Assembly: GCF_003263515.1 (NCBI RefSeq)
Contig: NZ_JYDE01000020.1
Location: 124,001-188,000 of the forward strand
Length of the DNA stretch: 64,000 nucleotides
Direction of reading: 5' to 3'
Source: Rahnella inusitata
Lineage (GTDB): Bacteria; Pseudomonadota; Gammaproteobacteria; Enterobacterales; Enterobacteriaceae
In this document: in pieces, positions 27,177-36,617 of the stretch
Position numbering within the stretch: position 1 is the stretch's first letter
Layout: every line of letters starts with the position of its first letter
The notes under the pieces: generated by a model
The model's input: only the letters and a program-made list of their open reading frames with translations
Database searches by the model: none
What the model was told of the DNA's origin: nothing
Translations under genes and position numbers: made by a program

Positions 27177-29483
27177 TCAGGCGATACGTTGCAGATCGAC
27201 CGTTTGCTCACAGCGACGGAGGGTCACCGGAACGGCTTTCGAGGTCGGGGTGTGGGTCTGGTCGCCAAAGCTGGACATCGGCACCAGCGGGTTTGTCTCA
27301 GGATAATAGGCCGCCAGATTGCCGCGCGGAATATCGTAGCTCACCAGTTTGAATCCACTGACTTTGCGCTCTACGCCGTCGTTCCACAGCGTTTCGATTT
27401 CCACCAGTTCGCCGTCTTTCAGCCCTAAATCAGCCAGATCCTGAGGGTGAATAAACAGCACTTCACGCTGGCCGTACACGCCGCGATAGCGGTCATCCAG
27501 ACCATAAATCGTGGTGTTGTACTGATCGTGCGAACGCAACGTTTGCAGGGTAAACGGCGCATTTTGATCGCCCATCGGGATCAACACTTCCGGTAACGGA
27601 GCAGCGCTGAAATTGGCTTTGCCGCTTAAGGTATTGAAGTTCAGCTCCGCCGCCGCATTGCCCAGATAGAAACCGCCTTTGATGTCGCAGCGTGCATTAA
27701 AGTCCTGGAAACCAGGAATGGTCGCTTCGATATGGTCGCGGATCAGGTTGTAGTCATCCGCAAGGGCCATCCAGTCGAGGTATTTGTCGCCAAGCACCGC
27801 ATCGGCGATACCGCAGACAATCGCGGTTTCGGAACGCTGCTCTTTCGACAACGGAATTCCCACGCCTTCGGACGCGTGAACCATGCTGAAGGAATCTTCG
27901 ACGGTGATGAACTGCGAGCCGGTGGCCTGCATATCCAGCTCGGTGCGGCCCAGCGTTGGCAGGATCAGCGCTTCATGACCCGGCGTCAGATGGCTGCGGT
28001 TCAGTTTAGTACTGATTTGCACCGACAGATCCAGATTGCTCAGCGCCTGAAGGGTACGCGGTGTATCCGGTGCTGCCGCAGCCAGATTCCCGCCGAGGCA
28101 GATCAGCACTTTGGCGTCGCCACGCAGCATTGCCTCCAGCGCTTCCACAGTGTTATGGCCCGGCGTGCGCGGCGGCGTGAAGTGATAGTGTTTTTCCATC
28201 GCATCCAGCAGGGCTTTCGGCGCTTTTTCGTCGATCCCCATGGTGCGGTTGCCCTGCACGTTACTGTGACCACGTACCGGACACAAACCGGCACCCGGTT
28301 TGCCGAGCTGGCCGAACAGTAATTGCAGGTTGGTGATTTCGCGCACGGTCGGCACGGAATGTTTGTGTTGGGTAATGCCCATCGCCCAGGTACAAATCAC
28401 GCGTTCGGCATGCATATAGATAGCCGCGGCTTCGCGCAGATCCTGTTCACTCAGGCCGGACTGTTCGGTGATTTTTTCCCAGCTGGTGGCATCGACTATC
28501 GCCAGATAGTCGTCCACGCCAACGCAGTTTTGCGCAATAAATTCATCATCGAACAGGGAAGGCTGGCCGGAGGCGATGCGTTCGCGGTGAGTCTGCAACA
28601 GCGCTTTGACGATCCCGCGCACGGCGGCCATATCGCCCCCCAGATTCGGCTGATAGTACGCAGAGCTGATGCGACCGGCTTTCGGCGTGACGACTTCCAG
28701 CGGTTTTTGTGGATCGGCGAAACGTTCTAAACCACGTTCACGCAGCGTGTTGAAGCTGACCACTTTCGCGCCGCGATCGGCGGCGTGACGCAGGCTGTGC
28801 AGCATACGCGGGTGGTTGGTGCCGGGGTTCTGGCCGAAGACAAAAATCGCGTCGGCCTTTTCAAAATCATCCAGACGGATGGTGCCTTTACCGACGCCAA
28901 TGCTTTGTTTGAGGCCGACGCCGCTCGCTTCGTGGCACATGTTGGAGCAGTCAGGAAAATTGTTGGTACCGAACATGCGGCCAAACACCTGATAAAGGTA
29001 GGAGGCTTCGTTACTGGCGCGACCGGAGGTGTAGAAATCCGCCTGATCCGGGCTTTCCAGACCTTTCAGATGGCTGGCGATCAGCGAAAAAGCCGCGTCC
29101 CAGCTGATGGGTTCATAGTGATCGGTGGTGCGGTTATAACGCATCGGGTGGGTGAGGCGTCCCTGATATTCGAGGAAGTAATCGCTCTGTTCGCGAAGTT
29201 TGCTGACGCTGTGCTGCGCGAAGAATTCAGGCTCGACCGCTTTGCGCGTTGCTTCCCAGCTGACGGCTTTCGCGCCGTTTTCACAGAAGCTAAACGTACT
29301 GTGGTTATCATCGCCCCAAGCGCAGCCCGGACAGTCAAAACCGCGACCTTTGTTAACACGCATCAGGTTGCGCAGGTTGGAAAGGACTTTCTTACTGTCG
29401 AAGACGAAACGGGTGGTAGATTCCAATGCACCCCAGCCACCGGCCGCGCCGTGGTAGGGTTTAATCTCAGTTTTGAATTTCAT
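27177..29483 (-). CDS. FdhF/YdeP-family molybdopterin oxidoreductase
   Basis: Putative molybdopterin-guanine-dinucleotide oxidoreductase of 768 residues. It belongs to the formate-dehydrogenase-like YdeP group: shared stretches are GAAGGWGALEST, GFDCPGCAWGDD, CSNMCHEASGVGL, IGVGKGTIRLDDFEKAD, GQNPGTNHPRM and RGHSNVQGNRTMGI. The C-terminal MopB domain has SHDQYNTTIYGLDDRYRG. Only a CPGC pair remains at the N-terminus where formate dehydrogenases have a 4Fe-4S-binding Cys set. The residue at the Mo position is in SNMCHE (Cys). In E. coli ydeP is associated with acid resistance; the reaction is unknown. Start ATG 29483 (MKFKTEIKPYHG) is the only reasonable one. Confidence 0.9.
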   Translation of the reverse strand: MKFKTEIKPYHGAAGGWGALESTTRFVFDSKKVLSNLRNLMRVNKGRGFDCPGCAWGDDNHSTFSFCENGAKAVSWEATRKAVEPEFFAQHSVSKLREQSDYFLEYQGRLTHPMRYNRTTDHYEPISWDAAFSLIASHLKGLESPDQADFYTSGRASNEASYLYQVFGRMFGTNNFPDCSNMCHEASGVGLKQSIGVGKGTIRLDDFEKADAIFVFGQNPGTNHPRMLHSLRHAADRGAKVVSFNTLRERGLERFADPQKPLEVVTPKAGRISSAYYQPNLGGDMAAVRGIVKALLQTHRERIASGQPSLFDDEFIAQNCVGVDDYLAIVDATSWEKITEQSGLSEQDLREAAAIYMHAERVICTWAMGITQHKHSVPTVREITNLQLLFGQLGKPGAGLCPVRGHSNVQGNRTMGIDEKAPKALLDAMEKHYHFTPPRTPGHNTVEALEAMLRGDAKVLICLGGNLAAAAPDTPRTLQALSNLDLSVQISTKLNRSHLTPGHEALILPTLGRTELDMQATGSQFITVEDSFSMVHASEGVGIPLSKEQRSETAIVCGIADAVLGDKYLDWMALADDYNLIRDHIEATIPGFQDFNARCDIKGGFYLGNAAAELNFNTLSGKANFSAAPLPEVLIPMGDQNAPFTLQTLRSHDQYNTTIYGLDDRYRGVYGQREVLFIHPQDLADLGLKDGELVEIETLWNDGVERKVSGFKLVSYDIPRGNLAAYYPETNPLVPMSSFGDQTHTPTSKAVPVTLRRCEQTVDLQRIA

Positions 29484-29955
29484 AATTATGCTTCGCAGGT
29501 GGTTTTTATCTGGTCTGTAAACAACCGGATCGACGAATTGTTAATCCGATTGTTAATTTTATGTCACAAGTTTAGGAGGGTGATGGGATTACGTCTAATC
29601 GAATGCCGTGATGGTGTGATAGAAGCTGTCTATCGCGAGGGTTTATCGGGGCGTAATGCAAATTTTCCTCGACGGGCGGGCGTTTAAAGTCAATTTCAAT
29701 GGTTTCAAAAACAGCATCTTGCGATAACGAAAACTGATTACGTCAGTCACTGCCTGTTTTGGCGTTAAAGCATCCAACTTGTAACCGAATCGTTTCATTA
29801 TGAAATGCTTAGCAAAAGACTAAGGGTTTTTCTGAACGCCGTTTTCAGGCACCCTATGCCGCAGATCTCGATCTATGACTTTTTTGTATGATTATTTGTA
29901 TAGATGCTGAGCGGATTTATGTTCAGGTCAATGCGGCACGTTTAAGGAAGATTCA
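29484..29955. other. Divergent spacer between the YdeP-like gene and dacD
   Basis: About 470 bases with no supported gene. It should carry both divergent promoters; AT-rich tracts occur at 29540-29565 and 29880-29910. A short frame with AGGAGG at 29574 (starting 29580-29583) is discussed under rejected items. No dyad that I can assign. Confidence 0.45.
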
Positions 29956-31125
29956 GTGAAACGTAGTGTAATAAGTGTTTTATCTTGTGTGTTGTTGTTC
30001 TCTGCGGGCAGTGCGAGCGCTGTTGCGCCACTGGATTTCCCGGTTGTTCCCCCGAGCATTGATGCCGCGTCTTTTGTCCTGATGGATTACGCCAGCGGTG
30101 ATGTGCTGGCAGCAGGGAACCCGGATGACCGTCGTAACCCGGCCAGCCTGACCAAACTGATGACCGGCTACGTGATTGACCGCGCACTGGATCAGAAGAA
30201 AATCACGATGAACGACATTGTGACCGTGCCGCAGGAAGCGTGGGTCGCTGGTAATAAAAGTCTGGAAGGTTCTTCGCTAATGTTCCTCAAGCCGGGCGAT
30301 CGCGTTTCGGTACGCGATTTGATCCGCGGCATTATCATTACCTCCGGTAATGACGCCTGTGTCGCCATGGCGAATTATGTGGCCGGCAGCCAGGACAGCT
30401 TCGTTGGTATGATGAACAAATACGTCGTGAGCATGGGGCTGACCAATACCCATTTCGAAACTGTACACGGTCTGGATGCGCCGGGTCAGTACACAACTTC
30501 TTATGATCTCGCCAAACTTTCCCGCGCGATTATCGGTGGTGAACCTGAGGAATATCACATGTATAGCGAGAAATCGCTGACGTATGACAACATCACTCAG
30601 CAAAACCGTAACGGCCTGCTGTGGGATAAAAACCTGCAGGTGGATGGCCTGAAAACCGGTCACACCGAAAGTGCAGGTTTCAACATTATTGCTTCGGCCA
30701 CGCAGGGCGATCGTCGTTTGATTGCAGTGGTCATGGGCGGGAAAAGTTCGAAAGGGCGCGAAGATCAGGCGCGTAAATTGCTGACCTGGGGCTTCCGTGA
30801 GTACACCAGCAAGCAAATTTTCAAAGCCAATCAGACCGTTTCCAGCGAGCACGTCTGGTTTGGGGCTAACGATCAGGTGAAAGTCGGTTCACTGAGCGAT
30901 GTGTTCATCAGCGTTCCGCAGGCCGATGCCGATAAGCTGAAAGCCCAGTACGTGCTGACCAATCCGCAGGTCGAAGCACCGCTTAAAAAAGGTCAGGAGC
31001 TCGGCAACATCAATATCGTGGATAACGGTAAAGTCATCAAAACTGTTCCGCTGGTGGCGCTGGAAGACGTCGCGCAGGGCGGGATCATCAGCCGCGCGAT
31101 TGATTATGTGAAGCTGAAGATTTAA
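29956..31125 (+). CDS. dacD: D-alanyl-D-alanine carboxypeptidase (PBP6b type)
   Basis: Low-molecular-weight penicillin-binding protein that removes the terminal D-Ala from peptidoglycan stem pentapeptides; 389 residues (E. coli DacD 388). Signal peptide ends near ASA (residue 22). The catalytic SxxK is PASLTKLM (Ser64, Lys67), the SxN motif is TSGNDACV and the third motif is LKTGHTESAG. The C-terminal beta domain follows, ending in an amphipathic membrane anchor (SRAIDYVKLKI). Stretches such as HFETVHGLDAPGQ and TQQNRNGLLWDK are closer to DacD than to DacA or DacC. Start ATG/GTG: GTGAAACG at 29956 following AAGGAAGATTCA. Confidence 0.93.
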   Translation: MKRSVISVLSCVLLFSAGSASAVAPLDFPVVPPSIDAASFVLMDYASGDVLAAGNPDDRRNPASLTKLMTGYVIDRALDQKKITMNDIVTVPQEAWVAGNKSLEGSSLMFLKPGDRVSVRDLIRGIIITSGNDACVAMANYVAGSQDSFVGMMNKYVVSMGLTNTHFETVHGLDAPGQYTTSYDLAKLSRAIIGGEPEEYHMYSEKSLTYDNITQQNRNGLLWDKNLQVDGLKTGHTESAGFNIIASATQGDRRLIAVVMGGKSSKGREDQARKLLTWGFREYTSKQIFKANQTVSSEHVWFGANDQVKVGSLSDVFISVPQADADKLKAQYVLTNPQVEAPLKKGQELGNINIVDNGKVIKTVPLVALEDVAQGGIISRAIDYVKLKI

Positions 31126-31151
31126 AACCATTTAAATAATAGTTTTTCAGG

Positions 31152-31184
31152 AAATCCCTGGTGGCCTCACCGGGGATTTTTTTG
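31152..31184 (+). terminator. Terminator after dacD
   Basis: Stem AAATCCC-T-GGTG / CACC-G-GGGATTT (31152-31178, with a small internal mismatch) followed by a run of T (TTTTTTTG). Confidence 0.85.
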
Positions 31185-31517
31185 CCTGTTATCTGTCGTC
31201 ATTCATATCGCCAGAATTATTTTGACTGGAATCGTAATAATTATGTTGAATTAAATGTGATTACTATTCATCAATTTGATGAGATTTAATTAAAAATATT
31301 ATATTTCTATGGATCTGCGAGGTAGTGAAGGATAAATAAAGATATCTGTGACCCAGGTCGTAGTTAAGAACTCGCTTTACATTTTTATTTTCAGTAATAT
31401 TCCCAGCTTGCAATAACCATAAGATGTGTAAATGGGAATGCTTTTGATATTAAACTAAAGCTTAGCATGAATATTAATTGGTGGTAATTTAGGTTTTTAT
31501 ATAAAAGGAGTTATATT
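31184..31517. other. AT-rich region upstream of the RTX gene
   Basis: About 330 bases, strongly AT-rich compared with the surrounding housekeeping genes, with no supported gene. It ends in AAAGGAGTTATATT, a strong ribosome binding site for the RTX gene. The composition change together with the RTX gene suggests a transferred segment. No Fur box or other named operator is obvious. Confidence 0.5.
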
Positions 31518-34500
31518 ATGTCTGATACTCAAGAGCAAAAAAATATCATAACCGATCTCATTATTGAATATGCGAAGGATCAATCTCCGGAAACTCTAAG
31601 TGATTTAAAAGATAATTTTGATACATTTGTGGAGTCTAAGCTCGGAACTTCTGATGTAAATGCCAGTAAAGTAGATGCGGCTTCAAAATTTGCTACATCT
31701 ACCTTCGCCGCGGTGGCAGAAAACAGTCGGGTAGCTTCATTAGACGCTCAAATTGCTGCAATGGATGCCAGTGGTGGACGAGGGAGTGCAGCATACATCG
31801 CCTTAGAAGCCGAAAGAAATGCAGCCGCCACTGCTGCTGCTGGGCATCGGGCTGATGCGGCTAAATATAATGATAGATACAATCTGCTTGATGGAAAACC
31901 GGTAAGGGCTGCTCAGGGCCTATCTACGATGTTGGGGGCCGCAGGGAAGGTTGAATATGCTTACGATCTGTATCAGTTATATAAAAAGGATCCGCAAGCA
32001 GCTGGAAAACAAGCATTTAAAGACCTCTCGGTAACATTGGCTACTGAGACTTATGGTACACATGTGGGGATTACAGTGGGTGTAGGAATAGACCTTATCT
32101 ACCGCGGCCACCCAGAATTAAATGCTTATAATGCATTAGTCGAGGGAGGGGTGATTGATAAATATGGGTACCGCATTCCGGGACGTACACCAAGTTTAGA
32201 TGATGCCAAAAATGAATTCAGTCCCATTATTTTCGATTTAGACGGTGATGGTATCGAAACCTTAAGTAAACAACAGGGTATCTATTTTGATCATGACGGG
32301 AATTTTTTTGAAGAAAGTACCGGTTGGGTTGGTGCAGATGACGGACTTTTAGTCAGGGATATTAATGGGGACGGTCTGATCGATTCAGGTGCGGAATTGT
32401 TTGGTAATAACACCAGGCTTAAAAACGGTCATCTGGCGACTAACGGGTATGACGCGCTTAAGGATCTGGATGATAATAAAAATGGTCAATTAGATTCAGG
32501 AGATGCTATCTGGCAGCAATTACGTGTCTGGCAAGATGAGAACAGTAATGGACATGTTGATAGTGGAGAATTAACCGCGTTAGATCAATTAAATATAAAG
32601 ACTATTGCAACGAAATATAGTTCGTCCACTTTTGTGGATGAGAACGGTAATGCTCACAGGCAAACAAGTACAATAACATTTAATGATAGTACTACAGCCG
32701 CTTCATCTGATGTGTGGTTCGACACAAACACTGCGGACACACGATACAGCGGTGAGTATGTTCTTACTGAAGAAATACTTGGCATGCCTTTCCTGAAAGG
32801 TTCAGGGAATATGGTCAATTTGCATATTGCCATGAGCCGAAATGATAAGCTTAAAACACTTGTTGAGCAATTTATTGCTAATCCCCTTGATGCGAGTAAA
32901 AGCAATCTGTTAGAGGATATTCTCTTCAACTGGGCTGGCGTGGAGAATGTTAGTCCTACTCTTCGTGGTGATGAATTTGACGCACGGAAAGTGGCTTTTC
33001 TTGAGGTCATTACCGGAGATATTCTCTCTACAGATAATTTGAATGGTTTGCCAAATAGAATAGCTATGCTTCAAAAAGAGTATCAGGAGTATTATGATTT
33101 CTCTTTAGCCCGGTTAATGATTCAGACTGCTTATCAGGATGAATTTAATCTGGTAACTATCGAATATAAAGATGATAAAATATCATTAAATATTGATGCC
33201 TTTACTCAGTATCTTGCTCAAGAAGAAAAGACAGATGTCATTCACTTTTATGATGTCAGCTATACTTTCTTAAACCTGCTTACTTATACTACTGACTTCA
33301 AAAATGAAGTGGAGCAAGTCAGTCTTTCATTTTCTAAATATAGAAGAGGCACGAGTGGAGATGAATTGCTGATTAATGACGGAAATAAATCAGAGGTTTA
33401 TTTATTTTATGTCGGGCACGGGCAGGATAAAATTCATTCATATAACAATAAACAGTACGGGGATGTTATTCGTTTTGTGGGCTCAATGGCAACATCTGCG
33501 AATTTCGATAGATCGGGTAACGACCTCATTATTAACGCTTATGGCACAGAAGATTGCGTGACATTAACTGATTATTTTATTGAAAGTAGTTCTTCCACAA
33601 GTAATTACCGCACCAGCAGTTTTGTGTTTGACGACGCTACGCTGACGGTGGGAGATCTGGCGGCAAGGGGTATGACGTATACAGGCACCGAGGCAAATGA
33701 CACATACTCTGGTTGGTATGGCGTAGACCGGATGACTGGCGGTGCCGGAAACGACAGCCTGAGCGGTGGAGGAGGCAATGATATTTTAGAGGGAGGAGTG
33801 GGTAACGACAGTCTCAGTGGCGGTAGTGGTACTGATATCCTGGAAGGCGGTGCGGGTAACGACTACCTAAATGGCGGCGGAGACAGTGATACTTACCTTT
33901 TCGCAGCGGGGCACGGCCAGGATACGATGTACGATTTTTCTACCATGAAAGAAAGCGATTTTCTTCGTTTTTCGGGTGCGAAGTCAGATTCGGCAATATT
34001 TGAACGTGATGGTAATGACCTGATTATCAAAGCCTATGGCACCGAAGACAGCGTGAGATTGAGTTATTATTTCATGGACGACGACAGGCAAAGCAGTGTC
34101 TTTCGCTACAGCCAATTCATTTTTGATGACGTGACACTGACTGCAGACGACCTGGCCACAACAGGTGTGATCTCAACTGGGACTGAAGGTATAGATAGTC
34201 TATTAGGTTGGTATGGCGCAGACAGAATGACGGGTGGCGCTGGTAACGATAGTCTTAGTGGCGGTAGTGGCACTGATATCCTGGAAGGCGGTGCGGGTAA
34301 CGACTACCTAAATGGCGGCGGAGCCAGTGATACTTACCTTTTCGCAGCGGGGCACGGCCAGGATACGATGTACGATTTTTCTACCATGAAAGAAAGCGAT
34401 TTTCTTCGTTTTTCGGGTGCGAAGTCAGATTCGGCGATATTTGAACGTGATGGTAATGACCTGATTATCAAAGCCTATGGCACCGAAGACAGCGTGAGAT

Positions 34501-35159
34501 TGAGTTATTATTTCATGGACGACGACAGGCAAAGCAGTGTCTTTCGCTACAGCCAATTCATTTTTGATGACGTGACACTGACTGCAGACGACCTGGCCAC
34601 ATCAGGTGTTATCTCAACTGGGAATGAAGGTGCAGATAGGCTGTCAGGCTGGTATGGCGCAGACCGCCTTATAGGCGGCGCAGGTAACGACAGTCTTAGT
34701 GGCGGAAGTGGTACTGATGTTTTAGACGGCGGCGCAGGAGATGACACCTTAAACGGAGGCAGCGGCCAGGACACTTATCTGTTTTCTAACGGCCATGGAA
34801 AAGATCAAGTTAAGGATTCAGCGCTCAAATCAGAAAGCCCGGATATCCTGCAGTTCAATGACGCTACATTTAGCGATCTTTGGTTCTCCAAAAAGAACGC
34901 TAACCTGATGATTAACGAAAAAAATTCCGAAGACTCTGTTGAACTGATGAACTGGTTTTCGGCTACTGATTACAAAAACAAAGTTATTCACACGGCTGAC
35001 GGTTATGATTTGACGAGCATACAAGTTCAAGAATTAATTGAAGCGATGAGTACTTTCTCTGCCACACATAGCAATCTGACGTTAGTGGAGCAACAGACAG
35101 AATTTATGCAGTCTTTTAATACTTCTTCGTACTTGTCATCTGACGCTATCAATAAGTAA
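31518..35159 (+). CDS. FrpC-like RTX protein with self-processing-module sequence
   Basis: Large secreted-type protein of 1213 residues. Residues 1-230 are Ala-rich and helical. A module resembling the self-processing module of Neisseria FrpC starts near residue 236 (FDLDGDGIETL, TGWVGADDGLLVRDINGDGL, GAELFGNNTRL, RVWQDENSNGHVDSGEL), with several calcium-loop patterns. Glycine-rich RTX nonapeptides (GGAGNDSLSGG, GGAGNDYLNGG) occur in three blocks near residues 737-790, 905-935 and 1053-1085, each followed by a TYLFAAGHGQDT... module; the C-terminus is a typical type I secretion tail. No HlyB/HlyD/TolC gene is adjacent, so secretion must use a distant system. The scissile Asp-Pro of FrpC is Ser235-Pro236 here. 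AT-rich codon use differs from neighbours. Confidence 0.85.
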   Translation: MSDTQEQKNIITDLIIEYAKDQSPETLSDLKDNFDTFVESKLGTSDVNASKVDAASKFATSTFAAVAENSRVASLDAQIAAMDASGGRGSAAYIALEAERNAAATAAAGHRADAAKYNDRYNLLDGKPVRAAQGLSTMLGAAGKVEYAYDLYQLYKKDPQAAGKQAFKDLSVTLATETYGTHVGITVGVGIDLIYRGHPELNAYNALVEGGVIDKYGYRIPGRTPSLDDAKNEFSPIIFDLDGDGIETLSKQQGIYFDHDGNFFEESTGWVGADDGLLVRDINGDGLIDSGAELFGNNTRLKNGHLATNGYDALKDLDDNKNGQLDSGDAIWQQLRVWQDENSNGHVDSGELTALDQLNIKTIATKYSSSTFVDENGNAHRQTSTITFNDSTTAASSDVWFDTNTADTRYSGEYVLTEEILGMPFLKGSGNMVNLHIAMSRNDKLKTLVEQFIANPLDASKSNLLEDILFNWAGVENVSPTLRGDEFDARKVAFLEVITGDILSTDNLNGLPNRIAMLQKEYQEYYDFSLARLMIQTAYQDEFNLVTIEYKDDKISLNIDAFTQYLAQEEKTDVIHFYDVSYTFLNLLTYTTDFKNEVEQVSLSFSKYRRGTSGDELLINDGNKSEVYLFYVGHGQDKIHSYNNKQYGDVIRFVGSMATSANFDRSGNDLIINAYGTEDCVTLTDYFIESSSSTSNYRTSSFVFDDATLTVGDLAARGMTYTGTEANDTYSGWYGVDRMTGGAGNDSLSGGGGNDILEGGVGNDSLSGGSGTDILEGGAGNDYLNGGGDSDTYLFAAGHGQDTMYDFSTMKESDFLRFSGAKSDSAIFERDGNDLIIKAYGTEDSVRLSYYFMDDDRQSSVFRYSQFIFDDVTLTADDLATTGVISTGTEGIDSLLGWYGADRMTGGAGNDSLSGGSGTDILEGGAGNDYLNGGGASDTYLFAAGHGQDTMYDFSTMKESDFLRFSGAKSDSAIFERDGNDLIIKAYGTEDSVRLSYYFMDDDRQSSVFRYSQFIFDDVTLTADDLATSGVISTGNEGADRLSGWYGADRLIGGAGNDSLSGGSGTDVLDGGAGDDTLNGGSGQDTYLFSNGHGKDQVKDSALKSESPDILQFNDATFSDLWFSKKNANLMINEKNSEDSVELMNWFSATDYKNKVIHTADGYDLTSIQVQELIEAMSTFSATHSNLTLVEQQTEFMQSFNTSSYLSSDAINK
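33801..34631 (+). repeat. Tandem intragenic duplication, 441-bp period
   Basis: Two in-frame copies of about 390 bases, 33801-34190 and 34242-34631, offset by exactly 441 bases (147 codons). I count roughly eight mismatches, so about 98 percent identity. Each copy encodes one RTX glycine block and the following DTYLFAAGHGQDT...VTLTADDLAT module. The high identity implies a recent duplication or gene conversion. Confidence 0.92.
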
Positions 35160-35166
35160 TATACTC

Positions 35167-35213
35167 ACTCCCTCTCAGGGATAATAAATGTTTGCTGAGA
35201 GGGAGTTTTTATT
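35167..35213 (+). terminator. Terminator after the RTX gene
   Basis: Perfect 12-bp stem ACTCCCTCTCAG / CTGAGAGGGAGT (35167-35178, 35195-35206) followed by TTTTTATTT. Confidence 0.88.
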
Positions 35214-35235
35214 TACTACAGAACGGGATCGGTGT

Positions 35236-35463
35236 TCAGAAAACCTTGGAAGAAAAATCCGTTTTCACTTCGCTTTCAATATAAGTATTCAGGCCCCAGC
35301 CGGAGCGCGCCAGTTCTTTCATTTTCTCAAGATGTTCCGGGCCGGGATGGCGGATGTCGTATAAATACACGTGGTTATTCTTAAAGCGGACTTTGATCGA
35401 GTTGGCATCTATCTGGAAGCTGACAACCTGTGAATCACCGCTTTTGTTGGCGTAATTTTCCAT
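35236..35463 (-). CDS. KTSC-domain small protein
   Basis: Protein of 75 residues matching the KTSC domain (named after its occurrence at the C-terminus of some lysyl-tRNA synthetases). Features are the strand IDANSIKVRFKNNHVYLYDI, the middle HPGPEHLEKMKELARSG and the conserved end GLNTYIESEVKTDF. Function unknown. AGGATGCAGC precedes the ATG. It is convergent with the RTX gene and separated from it by a strong terminator. Confidence 0.8.
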   Translation of the reverse strand: MENYANKSGDSQVVSFQIDANSIKVRFKNNHVYLYDIRHPGPEHLEKMKELARSGWGLNTYIESEVKTDFSSKVF

Positions 35464-35583
35464 GCTGCATCCTGTGAGCTAAGCCTGATATCGGGCGACA
35501 TTCTCTATTAACCACGTTCAGCGGTTTCGCACAGGGCGGAAGTTCACAGTTTGCGCAACGCACGGAAAACTAACAGAACAATA

Positions 35584-35610
35584 CGCCCATGAGGTGAGTC
35601 CACATGGGCG
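35584..35610 (-). terminator. Hairpin downstream of the beta-lactamase gene
   Basis: Perfect 8-bp inverted repeat CGCCCATG / CATGGGCG (35584-35591, 35603-35610). On the minus strand it follows the bla stop, but the following sequence TATTGTTC is only weakly T-rich, so termination efficiency is uncertain. Confidence 0.5.
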
Positions 35611-35617
35611 TCGGGCG

Positions 35618-36505
35618 TTACAGGTTTTCAGTCACGATTTTTGCGGCGGCGGCTAAGACGTCCTTACGGGCTTTGGCATCCTGCTGCGGCTGGGTGAAAT
35701 AGGTCACCAAAATCAGCGGTGCGTGATTATCAGGCCAGACAACGGCGATATCATTGGTCGTACCGTAATCACCGCTGCCGGTTTTATCCCCGACGGTCCA
35801 GGAAGCTGGCAGACCGGCACGGATGCTGGCAGCACCGGTGGTGTTACCTTTCAGCCATGCCACCAGCTGCGCGCGCTGCGGTTCGGCCAGCGCATCACCC
35901 AGCGCCAGTTTACGCAGGCTTTGCGCCATCGCCAGAGGCGACGTGGTGTCACGCTTGTCGCCCGGAATTGCGGTGTTGAGCGTCGGTTCTGTCCGGTCAA
36001 GGCGGAATGTCTCATCGCCGATCGAGCGCGCAAACTGGGTCACTTTCGCCGGCCCACCAAGTTGCGCGATAAGCTTGTTCATCGCCACGTTGTCACTGTA
36101 CTCAATGGCTGCTGCGCCGAGTTCGCCAAGCGTCATACCGGTATCGAGATGTTTTTCAGTAATCGGGTTGTAGTTCACCAGATCTGACTTTTTGATATCC
36201 ACATGCTTATTCAGCAGGTTTTTATCTTGCTCACTGGCTTTCAGTACGCCCGATGCAGCCATCACTTTACTCGTACTGCACATGGCGAAACGCTCTTCGC
36301 CACGGTATACGGTCTGTGAGTTATCAGCGGTATTGATCATCGCCACGCCCAGACGGCCACCGGTGCTTTTTTCCAAATCAGCCAGTTTTTGCTGCACGGC
36401 TTTGGCCTGTTCAGGCGTCTGAGCCCATAGCGGGGCGCTGGAAAATAATAAAGGCATCAGGGCCACGGTCAGCAGCGCTTTATGACGAAATGTATTATTG
36501 AACAT
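35618..36505 (-). CDS. bla: Class A beta-lactamase, RAHN type
   Basis: Periplasmic serine beta-lactamase, 295 residues. Signal peptide ends LWA, cleaved before QTPEQ. Ambler motifs: S70-T-S-K73 in MCSTSKVM, S130-D-N in YSDNVAMN, E166 in RTEPTLN and K234-T-G in [10 protein letters not shown] with Ser at 237. The overall sequence is like the chromosomal RAHN enzymes of Rahnella, which fall near the CTX-M/KLU group and hydrolyse penicillins and early cephalosporins. I choose ATG 36505 ([12 protein letters not shown]), with AAGGA five bases upstream, not the longer frame. Divergent from an AmpR-like gene. Confidence 0.95.
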   Translation of the reverse strand: MFNNTFRHKALLTVALMPLLFSSAPLWAQTPEQAKAVQQKLADLEKSTGGRLGVAMINTADNSQTVYRGEERFAMCSTSKVMAASGVLKASEQDKNLLNKHVDIKKSDLVNYNPITEKHLDTGMTLGELGAAAIEYSDNVAMNKLIAQLGGPAKVTQFARSIGDETFRLDRTEPTLNTAIPGDKRDTTSPLAMAQSLRKLALGDALAEPQRAQLVAWLKGNTTGAASIRAGLPASWTVGDKTGSGDYGTTNDIAVVWPDNHAPLILVTYFTQPQQDAKARKDVLAAAAKIVTENL

Positions 36506-36617
36506 AGAAATCCTTATCTGTTGTATTGCGGAGACCGGCAATATCCTTGTTTGGCAGATTATTGACAAGCGAGAATAATTTCGCGCAGGATAAAGAAAAA
36601 CTTATGGATAAGTCATT
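36506..36617. promoter_or_regulatory. Divergent bla / ampR-like promoter region
   Basis: A 112-base spacer shared by two divergent genes. A TTGACA at 36562-36567 is a good -35 element for the plus strand. The size and arrangement match known AmpR-type regulator/beta-lactamase pairs in which one operator controls both genes; I do not see a clear AmpR consensus. Confidence 0.5.

Noticed and set aside
29580-29687. Short frame with AGGAGG (MGLRLIECRDGV...) upstream of dacD
   Set aside because: The AGGAGG is only zero to three bases from the GTG/ATG, too close for a normal start, and the 34-residue product is not recognisable.
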